Assembly (NCBI GenBank): GCA_012514255.1
Contig: JAAZAP010000296.1
Location: forward strand, 1 to 53,267
DNA from: Bacteroidales bacterium
GTDB lineage: Bacteria > Bacteroidota > Bacteroidia > Bacteroidales > VadinHA17
Reading direction: 5' to 3'
Length of the DNA: 53,267 bases
The notes under the pieces were generated by a model, which saw only the letters and a program-made list of their open reading frames with translations, did no database searches and was not told the DNA's origin. Made by a program: the position numbers and the translations under genes. Shown here piece after piece: positions 9,163 through 18,524 of the stretch; the stretch's first letter is position 1; every line of letters begins with the position of its first letter.

Positions 9163-10133
9163 TTTCCCCTTAGTGTTGAAAATATTACGAATTCAATAAG
9201 CGCCGATCTGGTTTCAGAGTCGGGGTAATCATCCAGGATCCGGATTGCCCTGTCTGAATACTCCTTCATTTTTGATTCCGCATACTCAAGTCCCCGATAT
9301 TTCCTGACGAATCCAATTACCTCCCTGATCTCGCTGCGGCCCTTTCTCCGGTTACGCAGCAGCCGCAGGATGTGACGTCTTTCCAGCGGCCCTGCTTCCC
9401 TAAGGGCATGAATCAGCGGCAGTGTGATCTTCTTTTCCTTGATGTCATTACCCTCTCTTTTGCCTGTAAGACCGTTCCCTGTATAGTCAAGGAGATCATC
9501 CTTGATCTGGAATGCAACGCCAATATTTTCTCCCAGATCCTTCATGCGGGCTATGGTCTCCCGGTCTTCTGTCACCGAGCTGGCTCCACAGGCAGTGCAT
9601 GCGGAGATGAGGGCCGCGGTCTTCATCCTGATGATCCTGAAATAGTCTTCCTCCCTGATATCAAGCTTGCGTGTCTTCTGCAGCTGCACCAGCTCTCCCT
9701 TTACTATTTCCCTCACCGCATCGGACACTATGCCGAGCATTTCGAATCTTTGCTTCTCAACGCTTATAAGCATGCCCTGTGCCAGGAGGTAATCACCCAC
9801 AAGTACGGCTATCTTGGAATTGTACAGTACGTTTATGGAAGGCAGACCTCGCCGCTCGGAAGCATCGTCAACCACATCGTCATGAACCAGTGTGGCTGTA
9901 TGAAGCAGTTCAATGAAAGTGGCTGCAATAAAAGTTGTTTCATTAACCGTACCATTGAGCCTGGCCGTCAGAAAGACCAGCAATGGCCTCATCTGCTTGC
10001 CCTTGCGTCGGATAAAATTGCTCAGGATGACATGAAAGAAGGGAATATCACTCTGCAGGGTACGTCTGAAGTAGGCTTCAAAATCACGCATCTCCGCCGC
10101 AACCGGTCTCTTTATGTCTGAAAGGTTTGCCAT
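9159..10133 (-). CDS. Trans-polyprenyl diphosphate synthase (octaprenyl/heptaprenyl type)
   Basis: The 324-residue enzyme condenses isopentenyl diphosphate onto allylic diphosphates, probably to make the side chain of menaquinone. Both aspartate-rich motifs are intact: the first reads HDDVVDDASERRG near residue 89 and the second reads FQIKDDLLDY near residue 207. Residues before the first motif, which set product length, do not carry a bulky block that I can identify, consistent with a long-chain product. It is read before the CoA-binding gene and after lspA on the minus strand, with a 118-bp gap to lspA. Exact chain length cannot be read from sequence alone. Confidence 0.9.
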   Translation of the reverse strand: MANLSDIKRPVAAEMRDFEAYFRRTLQSDIPFFHVILSNFIRRKGKQMRPLLVFLTARLNGTVNETTFIAATFIELLHTATLVHDDVVDDASERRGLPSINVLYNSKIAVLVGDYLLAQGMLISVEKQRFEMLGIVSDAVREIVKGELVQLQKTRKLDIREEDYFRIIRMKTAALISACTACGASSVTEDRETIARMKDLGENIGVAFQIKDDLLDYTGNGLTGKREGNDIKEKKITLPLIHALREAGPLERRHILRLLRNRRKGRSEIREVIGFVRKYRGLEYAESKMKEYSDRAIRILDDYPDSETRSALIEFVIFSTLRGK

Positions 10134-10251
10134 CCGCTGATGATGGAACAGATATCAAAAATAAGACAAATTGCCGAACAATTTGTTCTGATGAAGCGGT
10201 AACATGACTATCAGCCCGTAACCAGGGCGACAATTGCCGGCCGGCTGCTTT

Positions 10252-10860
10252 CTAATGGTGTTCTCCCAGGAACTTCTTCTGGAAGACGAGAATTGCCAAT
10301 ACCCCGGTGGTGATTGATGCGTCAGCCAGGTTGAATACCGGCCTGAAGAAGATGAACGACTGTCCGGGCCTGAAAGGCGACCAGTCGGGCCAGCTTGCAT
10401 CAATTATCGGGAAGTAGAGCATATCCACAACCCTGCCCAACAGGAAGGAGGAATATCCTCCTCCCTCGGGGAACAATACAGCCGGGGTGTGCCAGCTCTC
10501 GCTGAAGATCATGCCGTAGAAAGCGCTGTCAATGAGGTTACCTGCCGCGCCGGCAATGATGGCGCTTACAGAAAGGATCAGCCCTGTATGCGCGTTCTTT
10601 TTAATTATGCTGTCAAGGTACCATGATATTCCTGCAATGGCCACCATCCTGAAGACGGAGAGAGCTATCTTACCGGTTTTACCGCCCCATTCCATTCCGA
10701 AGGCCATACCGTTGTTTTCCAGGAAATGTATCCTGAACCAGTTACCCAGAACAGGGATCTCCTGACCGATAACCATATTTGTCTTAACGATGATCTTTAC
10801 AACCTGGTCAACAATCAGGATTGAGAAGATAAAAAGAAGGGCTTTTGTCCGGTTTGACAT
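10252..10860 (-). CDS. lspA: Lipoprotein signal peptidase (signal peptidase II)
   Basis: The 202-residue inner-membrane aspartic peptidase (family A8) removes signal peptides from prolipoproteins. It has four hydrophobic segments and the family motifs: NGMAFGM near residue 54, AGNLIDSAFYG near 103 with the first catalytic Asp, and NLADASI near 177 with the second. Bacteroidota LspA proteins commonly carry an extra segment between the two Asp motifs, as here, and are longer than the roughly 165 residues of E. coli LspA. Lipoprotein substrates in this window include the DUF4292 protein and the acid phosphatase. Confidence 0.95.
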   Translation of the reverse strand: MSNRTKALLFIFSILIVDQVVKIIVKTNMVIGQEIPVLGNWFRIHFLENNGMAFGMEWGGKTGKIALSVFRMVAIAGISWYLDSIIKKNAHTGLILSVSAIIAGAAGNLIDSAFYGMIFSESWHTPAVLFPEGGGYSSFLLGRVVDMLYFPIIDASWPDWSPFRPGQSFIFFRPVFNLADASITTGVLAILVFQKKFLGEHH

Positions 10861-10959
10861 CAGAGTTCAATTTTGCCGCAAAATAACAAAAAAACAGTAA
10901 TCACCTTATCCTGCAGGGTATAGCGGGCAACTTCACAGTTCCCCATTCCGGGGCAGGGA

Positions 10960-12600
10960 TCAGTAATAGAGGAATCTCTTGATCTTCAGGGTGGCGGTCT
11001 TCTGGAACGGTTCCGGCTGGTATACCACGAGCTGCAGCTGGCTGTACCTGTTGACTTTTGCATTGACATATCTCTGCAGGTCTGCCAGGTAATCATTTAT
11101 TATCTGCTCGGCCTGCTGGGTAAAATCATGCTTCATCTGGGCATACTTTGCCTGCAACTCCTCCAGGTTCAGGTGAACCATGGCAACCAGCTTGCCCTTT
11201 TGCTGTACTACCAGTGATTCAATCACATGTCCGAAATCATTGATGACTGATTCAATCTCTTCCGGGTAGATATTCTCACCGCTTGCACCTACTATCATGT
11301 TTTTCAGCCTGCCTTTTATGCTCAGGTAGTTGTGGCGCCCGATCACTCCAAGGTCGCCCGTGCGGAACCAGCCGTCAGGTGTTATCACCTCGGCGGTCAT
11401 AGCCGGATCTTTGTAGTAACCTTTCATCACATTATGTCCCCTGGCCCATATCTCTCCCTCGCCGGTGACCGGATCAGGGTCGTTGATCCTGAGTGTTACT
11501 CCCTCCATTGCCGGTCCTGTGGAACCGAGCCGGCATGTGCCGACAACGGTTCCGGCAAGCAGGGGAGAGGTCTCCGTCAGACCATAACCGATTGCATACG
11601 GGAATCTGGCATCAAGCAGGAACTGTTCCACCGTAGGATTGAGCTTTGCTCCTCCGATGCCGAAGAATCTGAGCCTGCCGCCAAATGCCTCGTATATTTT
11701 CCTGCCGGCAATCCTGTTGAGCAGACGGCGGAAAGGAGGCATGCGGTAAAGAAATCCCATTACCCTGCTCTTATTGAAAGTTGGGGCAACCTTGCCAAAA
11801 TAGACTTTTTCCATTATCAGCGGCACGGTAAGCATAGTGGTTGGCCTTACCTCCTTCAATGCCGGCAGCAGAACGGAGGGAGTGGGTGCTTTGCGCAGAT
11901 ACCATATCATTGCCCCGTTGAAGACAGGAAGAACCAGCCCCAGAGTCTGCTCATAGCTGTGCGAGAGCGGAAGAATTGAAAGGAAAACATCGCTCTCCAC
12001 CACATACTGGATTTTCATTACCTGCCTGGCTGTGAAGCAGATGTTCCTGTGCGTGAGCATCACACCCTTTGATTTGCCGGTGGTACCTGAAGTATAGATG
12101 ATTACAGCCAGATCCTCCTCTTCCACATTGTGTTTTCCCGAGGGTACCGAACCTGCCTGAAAGCTCTTGCCGTTGGAGCCCGTGATAATTCTGAAATCAT
12201 CAGTGGCTATCACTGTCTCCAGGGTTGCAGAATGATAACCCGAAACCTTATGTAACAGATTATCAGACACTATAAGTACTCTTGCACCGGAGTGGTCCAG
12301 CACATTGGCAATCTCTACCGGCGTAAAGTCAGGCAGTATGGGAACGGCCACTGCCCCCATCATGGTAATGGCGAAGTAGGATGCACCCCAGTTGGGCATA
12401 CTGGTACTGAGTAGTGCCACCCTGTCACCGGGTGTTACGGAATAGTCCTCAAGAAGCTTAATTACTGACATTATTCTGGCCTCAAGCTGAAAATATGTAA
12501 TTACTTCTTCTCCCACAAAACCCATTGCCCTGTTCCGGCCGTGCTTCCTGAAGCTCTCTCCTGCAAGGAATGGGATAGTCAACAACTCGTTATTATTCAT
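10960..12600 (-). CDS. AMP-forming acyl-CoA synthetase (long-chain fatty acid ligase type)
   Basis: The 546-residue member of the ANL superfamily activates a carboxylate with ATP to an acyl adenylate, then to a CoA or carrier thioester. The P-loop IIYTSGTTGKSKG lies near residue 167, the YGLTETSP motif near 338, and the C-terminal hinge GRLKNMIVGASGENIYPEEIE near 428. The catalytic C-terminal Lys is in the TLKIKRFL segment at the end. The pattern resembles bacterial long-chain acyl-CoA synthetases, but the substrate cannot be read from the sequence. It is transcribed toward lspA with a 99-bp gap and is divergent from the queD-like gene. Confidence 0.9.
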   Translation of the reverse strand: MNNNELLTIPFLAGESFRKHGRNRAMGFVGEEVITYFQLEARIMSVIKLLEDYSVTPGDRVALLSTSMPNWGASYFAITMMGAVAVPILPDFTPVEIANVLDHSGARVLIVSDNLLHKVSGYHSATLETVIATDDFRIITGSNGKSFQAGSVPSGKHNVEEEDLAVIIYTSGTTGKSKGVMLTHRNICFTARQVMKIQYVVESDVFLSILPLSHSYEQTLGLVLPVFNGAMIWYLRKAPTPSVLLPALKEVRPTTMLTVPLIMEKVYFGKVAPTFNKSRVMGFLYRMPPFRRLLNRIAGRKIYEAFGGRLRFFGIGGAKLNPTVEQFLLDARFPYAIGYGLTETSPLLAGTVVGTCRLGSTGPAMEGVTLRINDPDPVTGEGEIWARGHNVMKGYYKDPAMTAEVITPDGWFRTGDLGVIGRHNYLSIKGRLKNMIVGASGENIYPEEIESVINDFGHVIESLVVQQKGKLVAMVHLNLEELQAKYAQMKHDFTQQAEQIINDYLADLQRYVNAKVNRYSQLQLVVYQPEPFQKTATLKIKRFLYY

Positions 12601-12712
12601 TGGTTTCTAATATATTGGCCGCAAAGATACTCTTTTATTAATATGTCAGACATGTAAACGTGCAATTATCATACAGAAATATGCTGACAAACAAAAATCG
12701 TTTTAAATAGTT

Positions 12713-12720
12713 TATTTTTG
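12713..12720 (+). promoter_or_regulatory. Probable -7 element of the queD-polA-moaD unit
   Basis: TATTTTTG fits TAnnTTTG exactly and lies 23 bp before the queD-like start, giving a short leader. The spacing upstream has no clear TTG. Confidence 0.4.
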
Positions 12721-12743
12721 CAGATACCAAAATAATTGCAACA

Positions 12744-13193
12744 ATGACCCTGATCCGGGTAACAAAAGAATTCCGCTTTGAAATGGCCCACGTTCTGTGG
12801 AATTATGACGGTCCGTGCCGTAACGTACATGGTCACTCCTACATTCTGTATGTAACCTTTGCCGGCGAGCCGGAAAATAATCCTGACAGCCCGCGAAACG
12901 GAATGGTGTTAGATTTCGGCGACCTGAAAAAGATTGTCCATGAACATGTTGTTGACCGGTTTGATCATTCACTCATGGTTTCAGGTCAGGCCCCGGCAGA
13001 GATGATTGAGAGTTACCGCAAGCATTTCGGGAATGTCATTGTCTTGCCGTTCCAGCCCACCTGTGAGAATCTTGTTGCAGAGGTGGCCGCAAGGCTTGCG
13101 GGCAGGGTCCCCCCAGGGGTCTTCCTGCACAGCGTCAGGTTATATGAAACAGCTACCGCTTATGCCGAGTGGTATGCATCAGACAACAGTTGA
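12744..13193 (+). CDS. queD: 6-carboxytetrahydropterin synthase / PTPS family protein
   Basis: The 149-residue protein is a 6-pyruvoyl-tetrahydropterin synthase-fold enzyme. It has the family Zn-binding histidines: the His of FEMAHVL near residue 15 and the HGHS pair near residue 30. The catalytic Cys is in DGPCRNVHGH. This CxxxHGH pattern is that of QueD, which converts dihydroneopterin triphosphate to 6-carboxytetrahydropterin in queuosine synthesis. The Asp-His pair DHSLM near residue 76 and the final conserved Glu (RLYETATAY) are present. No other queuosine gene lies in the window. Its stop codon overlaps the polA ATG by one base. Confidence 0.85.
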   Translation: MTLIRVTKEFRFEMAHVLWNYDGPCRNVHGHSYILYVTFAGEPENNPDSPRNGMVLDFGDLKKIVHEHVVDRFDHSLMVSGQAPAEMIESYRKHFGNVIVLPFQPTCENLVAEVAARLAGRVPPGVFLHSVRLYETATAYAEWYASDNS

Positions 13194-16036
13194 TGACACA
13201 GGAAAACGACAAAAGACTATTTCTACTTGATGCTTATGCCCTGATTTTCAGATCATATTATGCATTCATCAGAAATCCCCGCGTAACCACGAAGGGGATG
13301 AACACCTCGGCCATATTCGGGTTTCTGCTCACCCTCCAGGATCTGCTCTCAAAACAGAAACCGTCACATATTGCCGTTGTCTTTGATCCGCCCGGACCCA
13401 CCTTCAGGAATGAGATCTATCCTCAATACAAGGCCAACCGGGACGCCACCCCGGAGGACATCAAAATAGCAGTTCCATGGATCAAGAGGCTGCTTGAGGC
13501 TTACCGCATTCCGGTGATAGAAGTCTCCGGTTTTGAGGCTGATGATGTTATTGGAACACTGGCCCGCAAGGCGGCCGAAGAGGGATTCACCGCCTATATG
13601 ATGACCCCGGACAAGGATTTTGCCCAGCTGGTCACTGACAGCGTGATGATGTACAGGCCGGGACGCTCCGGAGGGGAAGCAGAGATTTGGGGCCATGATG
13701 AAATTGTCCGGGAGTATGGTGTTCCTCCATCAAATATCACCGATCTTCTCGGGCTGATGGGAGACACTTCCGACAACATTCCGGGAGCGCCCGGAATAGG
13801 CCCTAAAACGGCCTGTAAGCTCATCGGGGAACACGGAAGCATAGAGAGCCTTCTCGACAACACATCCATGCTCCAGGGCCGCCAGAAAGATATTATAGAG
13901 CAAAACAGAGAACAGATACTTCTTTCAAAACGACTGGCCACCATAGAACAGAATGTGCCGGTGGGATTCAGGCATGCCGATTATCACAGGAGTGATGCTG
14001 ATATTTCCGAACTGCGAAAGATCTATGAAGAGCTGGAGTTCCGAACCTTTGCAGCACGCCTTTCTGCCTCAGAGGGTCAACCGATGCAGGCTGCTGATGT
14101 CATGGAAAATCCCATTCAGTACCCGGCGGCGGATGCCGCTGCCTCTGGTACTGTCCCTCAACAGGCTGCCGGCGATGCCCAGGGAACACTCTTTGGCGTG
14201 TCGGCCGCTGAGGAAACCGGCCGGAAGGCAAATATCAATAACACGCCCCATAACTATACCCTGATTGAGACAGCAGAGGAGGTAAAGGCATTTGCCTCAG
14301 CGCTTGCCGGATTGAATGATTTTTGTTTTGATACCGAGACCAGTTCCCTTGATCCGCTGAACACCCAGCTTGTTGCTATTGCCTTTTCCTGGGAAAAGGG
14401 CAGCGGCACCCTGCTCTGGCTCCCGACTGAAAAGGAAGAGTCACTCAGGCTGCTTAAGCCTCTCAGACCCGTTTTTGAAAACAGGAATATTCGTAAGACC
14501 GGTCAGAATCTTAAATTTGACATACAGGTACTTTCCGGTTATGGCATAGACGTCAGGGGGGCACTCTTTGACACCATGCTGGCGCACTATCTGCTTGAGC
14601 CTGACATGCGCCATAATATGGACCTTCTGGCAACGCAGTACCTGGATTATGAGCCGGTCCGGATAGAGGAACTCATTGGCGAACGTGGTCCAAGGCAACG
14701 CACGATGAGGGATGTTGAAAAGGAGAAGATCAGGGAATATGCAGTGGAAGACGCCGATGTGACATGGCAGCTCATGAAGCACTTCGGGCCCAGACTAAGG
14801 AAAGAGGGGCTTGACACCCTTGCCGAAGAAATAGAGATGCCGCTCATCAGGGTTCTGGCAGCGATGGAACGCGAGGGAGTCCTGGTAGATGAGAGTGTTC
14901 TTAAGAATTATGCCGTTACTCTCAGGGAAACGATAATCAGTCTTGAGCAGGAGATATACTCTCTTGCCGGCCAGGAGTTCAATATCTCTTCGCCAAAGCA
15001 GCTCGGAGATATACTCTTCGTGAGGCTTCGCCTCGATGACAAGGCGAGGCTTACAAAAACCAAACAATACCGGACTGACGAGGAGGTACTGCAGCGCCTT
15101 ACTGCAAAGCATCCCATAATAGCAAAGGTTCTGGAATACAGGGGACTGAAGAAGCTGCTCTCAACCTATGTGGAAGCTCTCCCCCAGCTTATTGATCCCG
15201 GGACAGGAAGGATACACACCACATACAACCAGGCTGTTGCCTCCACCGGCAGGCTCAGCTCCACCAATCCCAACCTCCAGAACATACCCGTGCGTGATGC
15301 CGAAGGGAGGGAGATACGCAAGGCATTCATCCCGGCCCCGGGCAAGATATTCCTGAGTGCCGACTATTCACAGATAGAGCTGAGGCTGATGGCTCACCTG
15401 AGCGGAGATGAAGCAATGGTCTCCGACTTCCTGTCGGGTCAGGACATTCACGCTGCCACTGCCTCCAAGATCTTTGGAGTTCCTGTTCAGGAGGTGACCC
15501 GTGAGATGCGTGCCAGGGCCAAAACCGCCAATTTCGGGATCATTTACGGCATATCGGCATTTGGCCTTTCCGAACGGCTGACCATCGGGCGCAAGGAAGC
15601 CAAAGAACTGATTGATGGCTACTTCACTTCTTATCCCGGGGTTAAGGCATATATGGATGAGAGCATACGGAAAGCCAGGGAACAGGGTTATGTTACAACC
15701 ATGTTCGGTCGGCGCAGATACCTGCCTGACATTCATTCAAGGAACCAGGTGGTGAGGGGCAATGCCGAGCGCAATGCCATAAATGCACCCATTCAGGGAA
15801 GCGCCGCTGATATAATCAAGATTGCGATGGTAAGGATTGCTTCAAGGCTGGAGCGTGAGATGCCTGCGGCAAAGATGATCTTGCAGGTTCATGACGAACT
15901 CATCTTTGAGGTTGATAGCGATTGTGTTAAAAAGCTGGCCGCAATTGTGAAGGAGGAGATGAAGGGTGCCGCGCAGCTTAAAGTACCCCTGGAGGTGGAT
16001 ACAGGAAAGGGGAATAACTGGCTGGAGGCTCACTGA
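13193..16036 (+). CDS. polA: DNA polymerase I
   Basis: This is a full-length three-domain enzyme of 947 residues. The 5' nuclease domain (about 1-270) has LLDAYALIFRS, the FEADDVIGT motif and the helix-hairpin-helix GAPGIGPKTA. The 3'-5' exonuclease domain (about 330-520) keeps the metal-binding DxE in CFDTETSSLDP and DVTWQLM near its end, so proofreading is predicted active, unlike in some Pol I proteins. The polymerase domain has motif A SADYSQIELR, motif B RAKTANFGIIYG and motif C VHDELIFE. I chose ATG 13193, which follows the queD stop directly; a GTG at 13169 would overlap queD by 25 bp. moaD follows after 2 bp. Confidence 0.97.
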   Translation: MTQENDKRLFLLDAYALIFRSYYAFIRNPRVTTKGMNTSAIFGFLLTLQDLLSKQKPSHIAVVFDPPGPTFRNEIYPQYKANRDATPEDIKIAVPWIKRLLEAYRIPVIEVSGFEADDVIGTLARKAAEEGFTAYMMTPDKDFAQLVTDSVMMYRPGRSGGEAEIWGHDEIVREYGVPPSNITDLLGLMGDTSDNIPGAPGIGPKTACKLIGEHGSIESLLDNTSMLQGRQKDIIEQNREQILLSKRLATIEQNVPVGFRHADYHRSDADISELRKIYEELEFRTFAARLSASEGQPMQAADVMENPIQYPAADAAASGTVPQQAAGDAQGTLFGVSAAEETGRKANINNTPHNYTLIETAEEVKAFASALAGLNDFCFDTETSSLDPLNTQLVAIAFSWEKGSGTLLWLPTEKEESLRLLKPLRPVFENRNIRKTGQNLKFDIQVLSGYGIDVRGALFDTMLAHYLLEPDMRHNMDLLATQYLDYEPVRIEELIGERGPRQRTMRDVEKEKIREYAVEDADVTWQLMKHFGPRLRKEGLDTLAEEIEMPLIRVLAAMEREGVLVDESVLKNYAVTLRETIISLEQEIYSLAGQEFNISSPKQLGDILFVRLRLDDKARLTKTKQYRTDEEVLQRLTAKHPIIAKVLEYRGLKKLLSTYVEALPQLIDPGTGRIHTTYNQAVASTGRLSSTNPNLQNIPVRDAEGREIRKAFIPAPGKIFLSADYSQIELRLMAHLSGDEAMVSDFLSGQDIHAATASKIFGVPVQEVTREMRARAKTANFGIIYGISAFGLSERLTIGRKEAKELIDGYFTSYPGVKAYMDESIRKAREQGYVTTMFGRRRYLPDIHSRNQVVRGNAERNAINAPIQGSAADIIKIAMVRIASRLEREMPAAKMILQVHDELIFEVDSDCVKKLAAIVKEEMKGAAQLKVPLEVDTGKGNNWLEAH

Positions 16037-16038
16037 CA

Positions 16039-16275
16039 ATGGGAGAGGAGATAAAGGTACTTTATTTCGGAACCGCAAGGGAAACTGCCGGAAAAAATGA
16101 AGAGCTGCTGATGGCAGAGGATACGGCCGATCTGCGTAGTCAGCTGATGCAAAAATACCCCTCCCTGGCCAATATACCCTTCAGGATGGCTCTCAACAAA
16201 GCATTGCTCAGGGCAGATGCACCGCTGAAAAGAAACGACATAATTGCAATACTTCCTCCGTTTCAGGGAGGGTGA
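16039..16275 (+). CDS. moaD: Molybdopterin synthase small subunit (MoaD / ThiS-like)
   Basis: The 78-residue beta-grasp protein ends in the Gly-Gly needed for thiocarboxylation (PPFQGG). MoaD carries sulfur to MoaE in conversion of precursor Z to molybdopterin. The central VALNK-like segment (MALNKALLRADAPLKRNDIIAI) and the FGTARE motif near the start are typical. It begins 2 bp after polA, an unusual upstream partner. MoaE follows after a 136-bp gap. Confidence 0.88.
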   Translation: MGEEIKVLYFGTARETAGKNEELLMAEDTADLRSQLMQKYPSLANIPFRMALNKALLRADAPLKRNDIIAILPPFQGG

Positions 16276-16411
16276 GCCATTACGGCCTGATAAATGAATC
16301 CCGTATGATCGGGAGCTCACGCAAGAACCTGATTATAAGGCATTATGAAAGATCCATTCTGCTAATGAATTAATTACATATAACCTATAGCTATAAATTT
16401 TTCATAAACGA

Positions 16412-16813
16412 ATGAAAAACAGGTATCTGATCGGGGGACCGATAACACCTCTTCTCATTTCCGAACTGATGACCATGGGCAATGATGATGCCGGCACCGG
16501 TGCCGTCTCAGTTTTCATCGGCAGAGTTCGCAATGATGAGGTTGATGGCAAAAGAGTAACAGCGATAGAGTATTCGGCTTACGAAGAGATGGCCGCAAAA
16601 GAGGCTGATGAGATCATCATGACGGTCAAAGGCGCATTCAGCGATGTCAGGTCAGTAATAATTCTCCACTCCACGGGGGTGGTCAGGTCCGGAGAGGCAT
16701 CGCTCTTCATCATGGTAACCTCTGGCCACCGTGATCATGGAACACGTGCCTGCAGGCATGCCCTTGAGATGGTGAAGGAACGCCTTCCCATCTGGAAAAA
16801 GGAGTTATTCTGA
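16412..16813 (+). CDS. moaE: Molybdopterin synthase catalytic subunit MoaE
   Basis: The 133-residue large subunit transfers two sulfurs from MoaD to precursor Z. The typical motifs are present: GAVSVFIGRVRN near residue 30, LEYSAYEEMA-like (IEYSAYEEMA) near 52, the HSTGVVRSGEASLFI stretch near 89, and the C-terminal active-site region ERLPIWKKE with the essential Lys. With MoaD upstream, the window encodes both halves of molybdopterin synthase but no other cofactor gene. The gap from moaD contains no recognisable gene, only a weak TCCCG/CGGGA hairpin. Confidence 0.95.
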   Translation: MKNRYLIGGPITPLLISELMTMGNDDAGTGAVSVFIGRVRNDEVDGKRVTAIEYSAYEEMAAKEADEIIMTVKGAFSDVRSVIILHSTGVVRSGEASLFIMVTSGHRDHGTRACRHALEMVKERLPIWKKELF

Positions 16814-16831
16814 TTTATCGGGGCCGGTCAT

Positions 16832-18520
16832 TCAGATACTGTCAGGAGCGCTGAGCAGAGAGATATAGCGGTCTCGCTCACCTGCAATCCTGATGGCTTC
16901 CCTTATCTGGGTGTCACGGCTGATGGAATACTCTACCATTCCCTTGTCATAAAAGTACCTGCCTGCCAGTTCTGATTCAATCAGCTCTGTCACATCGTTC
17001 CTGTAGAGATCCATATCCCTGTCAAGGGTATGGCTGAGGCCTGACTTCAGCTTTTCCAACTCCTCCCTGTTGGTTTCATACAGTCCCTCTTCGCCGGCTG
17101 TTGCAACAAGCTCATCAAGAAGGATTTCAGAGCCGGTCTTGTATGTAAAATTCCGTTCTGTGAGGAATGATTTGAACTGTTGCAGGTCTTCATTGGTGAT
17201 CTTCAGGCTGTCAAGGATCGGTGGTTGGGGGCGTGTCCAGTAGTACCGGGTTGCAAAATCGAAGACCATATTCTGAACATAGAGTTCGCCCGCAAACCTG
17301 TTGAGCATGTCGGAAGGCACATCAAGATCAGGAATAATTCCTCCTCCGTCCTTTACGGGCCTGCCGTTTCTGGTACTGAAGGTTTTGATGAGCGAATCGG
17401 GGATCTGTCCCACGCTTCCGTCCTCGTTGGGATGTGAAAAGTCCACGGCCTGTATGCATCTTCCGCTGGGGATATAGTACTTGGCGGTAGTCATCTTTAC
17501 CTGGGCCTTATAGCTCAATGGCCGGGCTACCTGGACCAGTCCCTTGCCATATGATCGTTCCCCGATTATCACTCCGCGGTCGAGATCCTGGATGGCACCG
17601 GCCACTATCTCTGACGCGGAGGCTGATCCCCTGTTGATAAGAATCACAAGTGGCATATCGGGTGCCACTGGGCTTTTTGTAGTCCGGAAGACAGCATCAT
17701 ACTGCCTGGCCCGGCCCCTGGTACTTACCACCTCCTGACCCGGCCTTACAAACAGATTGACTATCTCAACAGCCTCGGCCACCAGGCCGCCGGGATTGTT
17801 TCTCAGGTCGAGGATCAGATCATCGGCTCCCTGGTTATCCTTCAGGTCAGTCAGCGCTTCCCGTACATCCGAGATACAATTCTGGGTGAAATTGGTGAAT
17901 CTGATATAACCTGTATTTTCATCCACCATCCCGTAATAGGGGACTGCAGAGATAGCTATTCTCTCACGTTTGACCTGCTTGACAATATCTTCTCCGTTTC
18001 TCCTTATTATGATCTCGGCTTCCGTTCCCGGCTCACCCTTGAGCATATCGGAGGCTTTGTCGGAAGAGACTCCCCTCAGCGATTTGCCGTCGATGCTTAT
18101 CATCAGGTCTCCCGGCCTGATGCCGCTTTTATCAGCCGGGAATCCCTGGTAGACATTGGTGACCAGGATGTATTCACCGGATTTGCGTATCAGCGATCCA
18201 AATCCCCCATACTTGCCTGTTGTCATGAAATCCAGATCACCGGTATCCTCTTCCGGGTAGAACACCGTGTATGGATCGAGGGATGAAAGCATGCTGGTGA
18301 TGCTTTTGTGTATCAGTTTTTCCGGATCTATCTCATCAACATAAAAGGCGTTCAGCTCCCGGAAGAGGGAGATATAGATATCAAGGTTTTTGGTGAGTTT
18401 GAAGTCTTTGTTCTCCTGTCCTCCCATTAGAAATCCCAGCGTTATCAGAGCCGTAACGGCAATGGCCGGAATTATCATTATTCTTTTCCTGTTTCTGCTA
18501 CTCATGAATGAAATTTTCAC
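16832..18520 (-). CDS. S41 family C-terminal processing peptidase with PDZ domain
   Basis: The 562-residue protein has one N-terminal membrane anchor (about 14-31), then an S41 N-terminal helical region, a PDZ domain (about 88-170, with GFGSLIRK and YQGFPADKSGIRPGD) and the tail-specific protease core. The catalytic Ser is in INRGSASASEIVAGA and the catalytic Lys in GERSYGKGLVQ. It resembles CtpA/Prc peptidases of the periplasm, with a C-terminal helical extension of about 120 residues found in Bacteroidota members. It is the last gene of the deoC-DUF4271-hemD-rnpA-ctp string, 4 bp after rnpA. Confidence 0.93.
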   Translation of the reverse strand: MKISFMSSRNRKRIMIIPAIAVTALITLGFLMGGQENKDFKLTKNLDIYISLFRELNAFYVDEIDPEKLIHKSITSMLSSLDPYTVFYPEEDTGDLDFMTTGKYGGFGSLIRKSGEYILVTNVYQGFPADKSGIRPGDLMISIDGKSLRGVSSDKASDMLKGEPGTEAEIIIRRNGEDIVKQVKRERIAISAVPYYGMVDENTGYIRFTNFTQNCISDVREALTDLKDNQGADDLILDLRNNPGGLVAEAVEIVNLFVRPGQEVVSTRGRARQYDAVFRTTKSPVAPDMPLVILINRGSASASEIVAGAIQDLDRGVIIGERSYGKGLVQVARPLSYKAQVKMTTAKYYIPSGRCIQAVDFSHPNEDGSVGQIPDSLIKTFSTRNGRPVKDGGGIIPDLDVPSDMLNRFAGELYVQNMVFDFATRYYWTRPQPPILDSLKITNEDLQQFKSFLTERNFTYKTGSEILLDELVATAGEEGLYETNREELEKLKSGLSHTLDRDMDLYRNDVTELIESELAGRYFYDKGMVEYSISRDTQIREAIRIAGERDRYISLLSAPDSI

Positions 18521-18524
18521 AAAG

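Noticed and set aside
9372..10121. Plus-strand open frame of 249 codons opposite the polyprenyl synthetase gene
   Set aside because: It is an antisense shadow: the minus-strand gene has both Asp-rich motifs intact, whereas the plus frame has unnatural composition and no recognisable domain.
10415..10435. DnaA-box-like TATCCACAA in lspA
   Set aside because: Single imperfect match inside a conserved coding region and no cluster of boxes; not evidence of oriC itself.
11332..11979. Plus-strand open frame of 215 codons opposite the acyl ligase
   Set aside because: Antisense shadow of a complete ANL-superfamily gene; no family features.
16276..16411. TCCCG/CGGGA hairpin after moaD as a terminator
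   Set aside because: Five-base stem with no T run, and moaE follows on the same strand.
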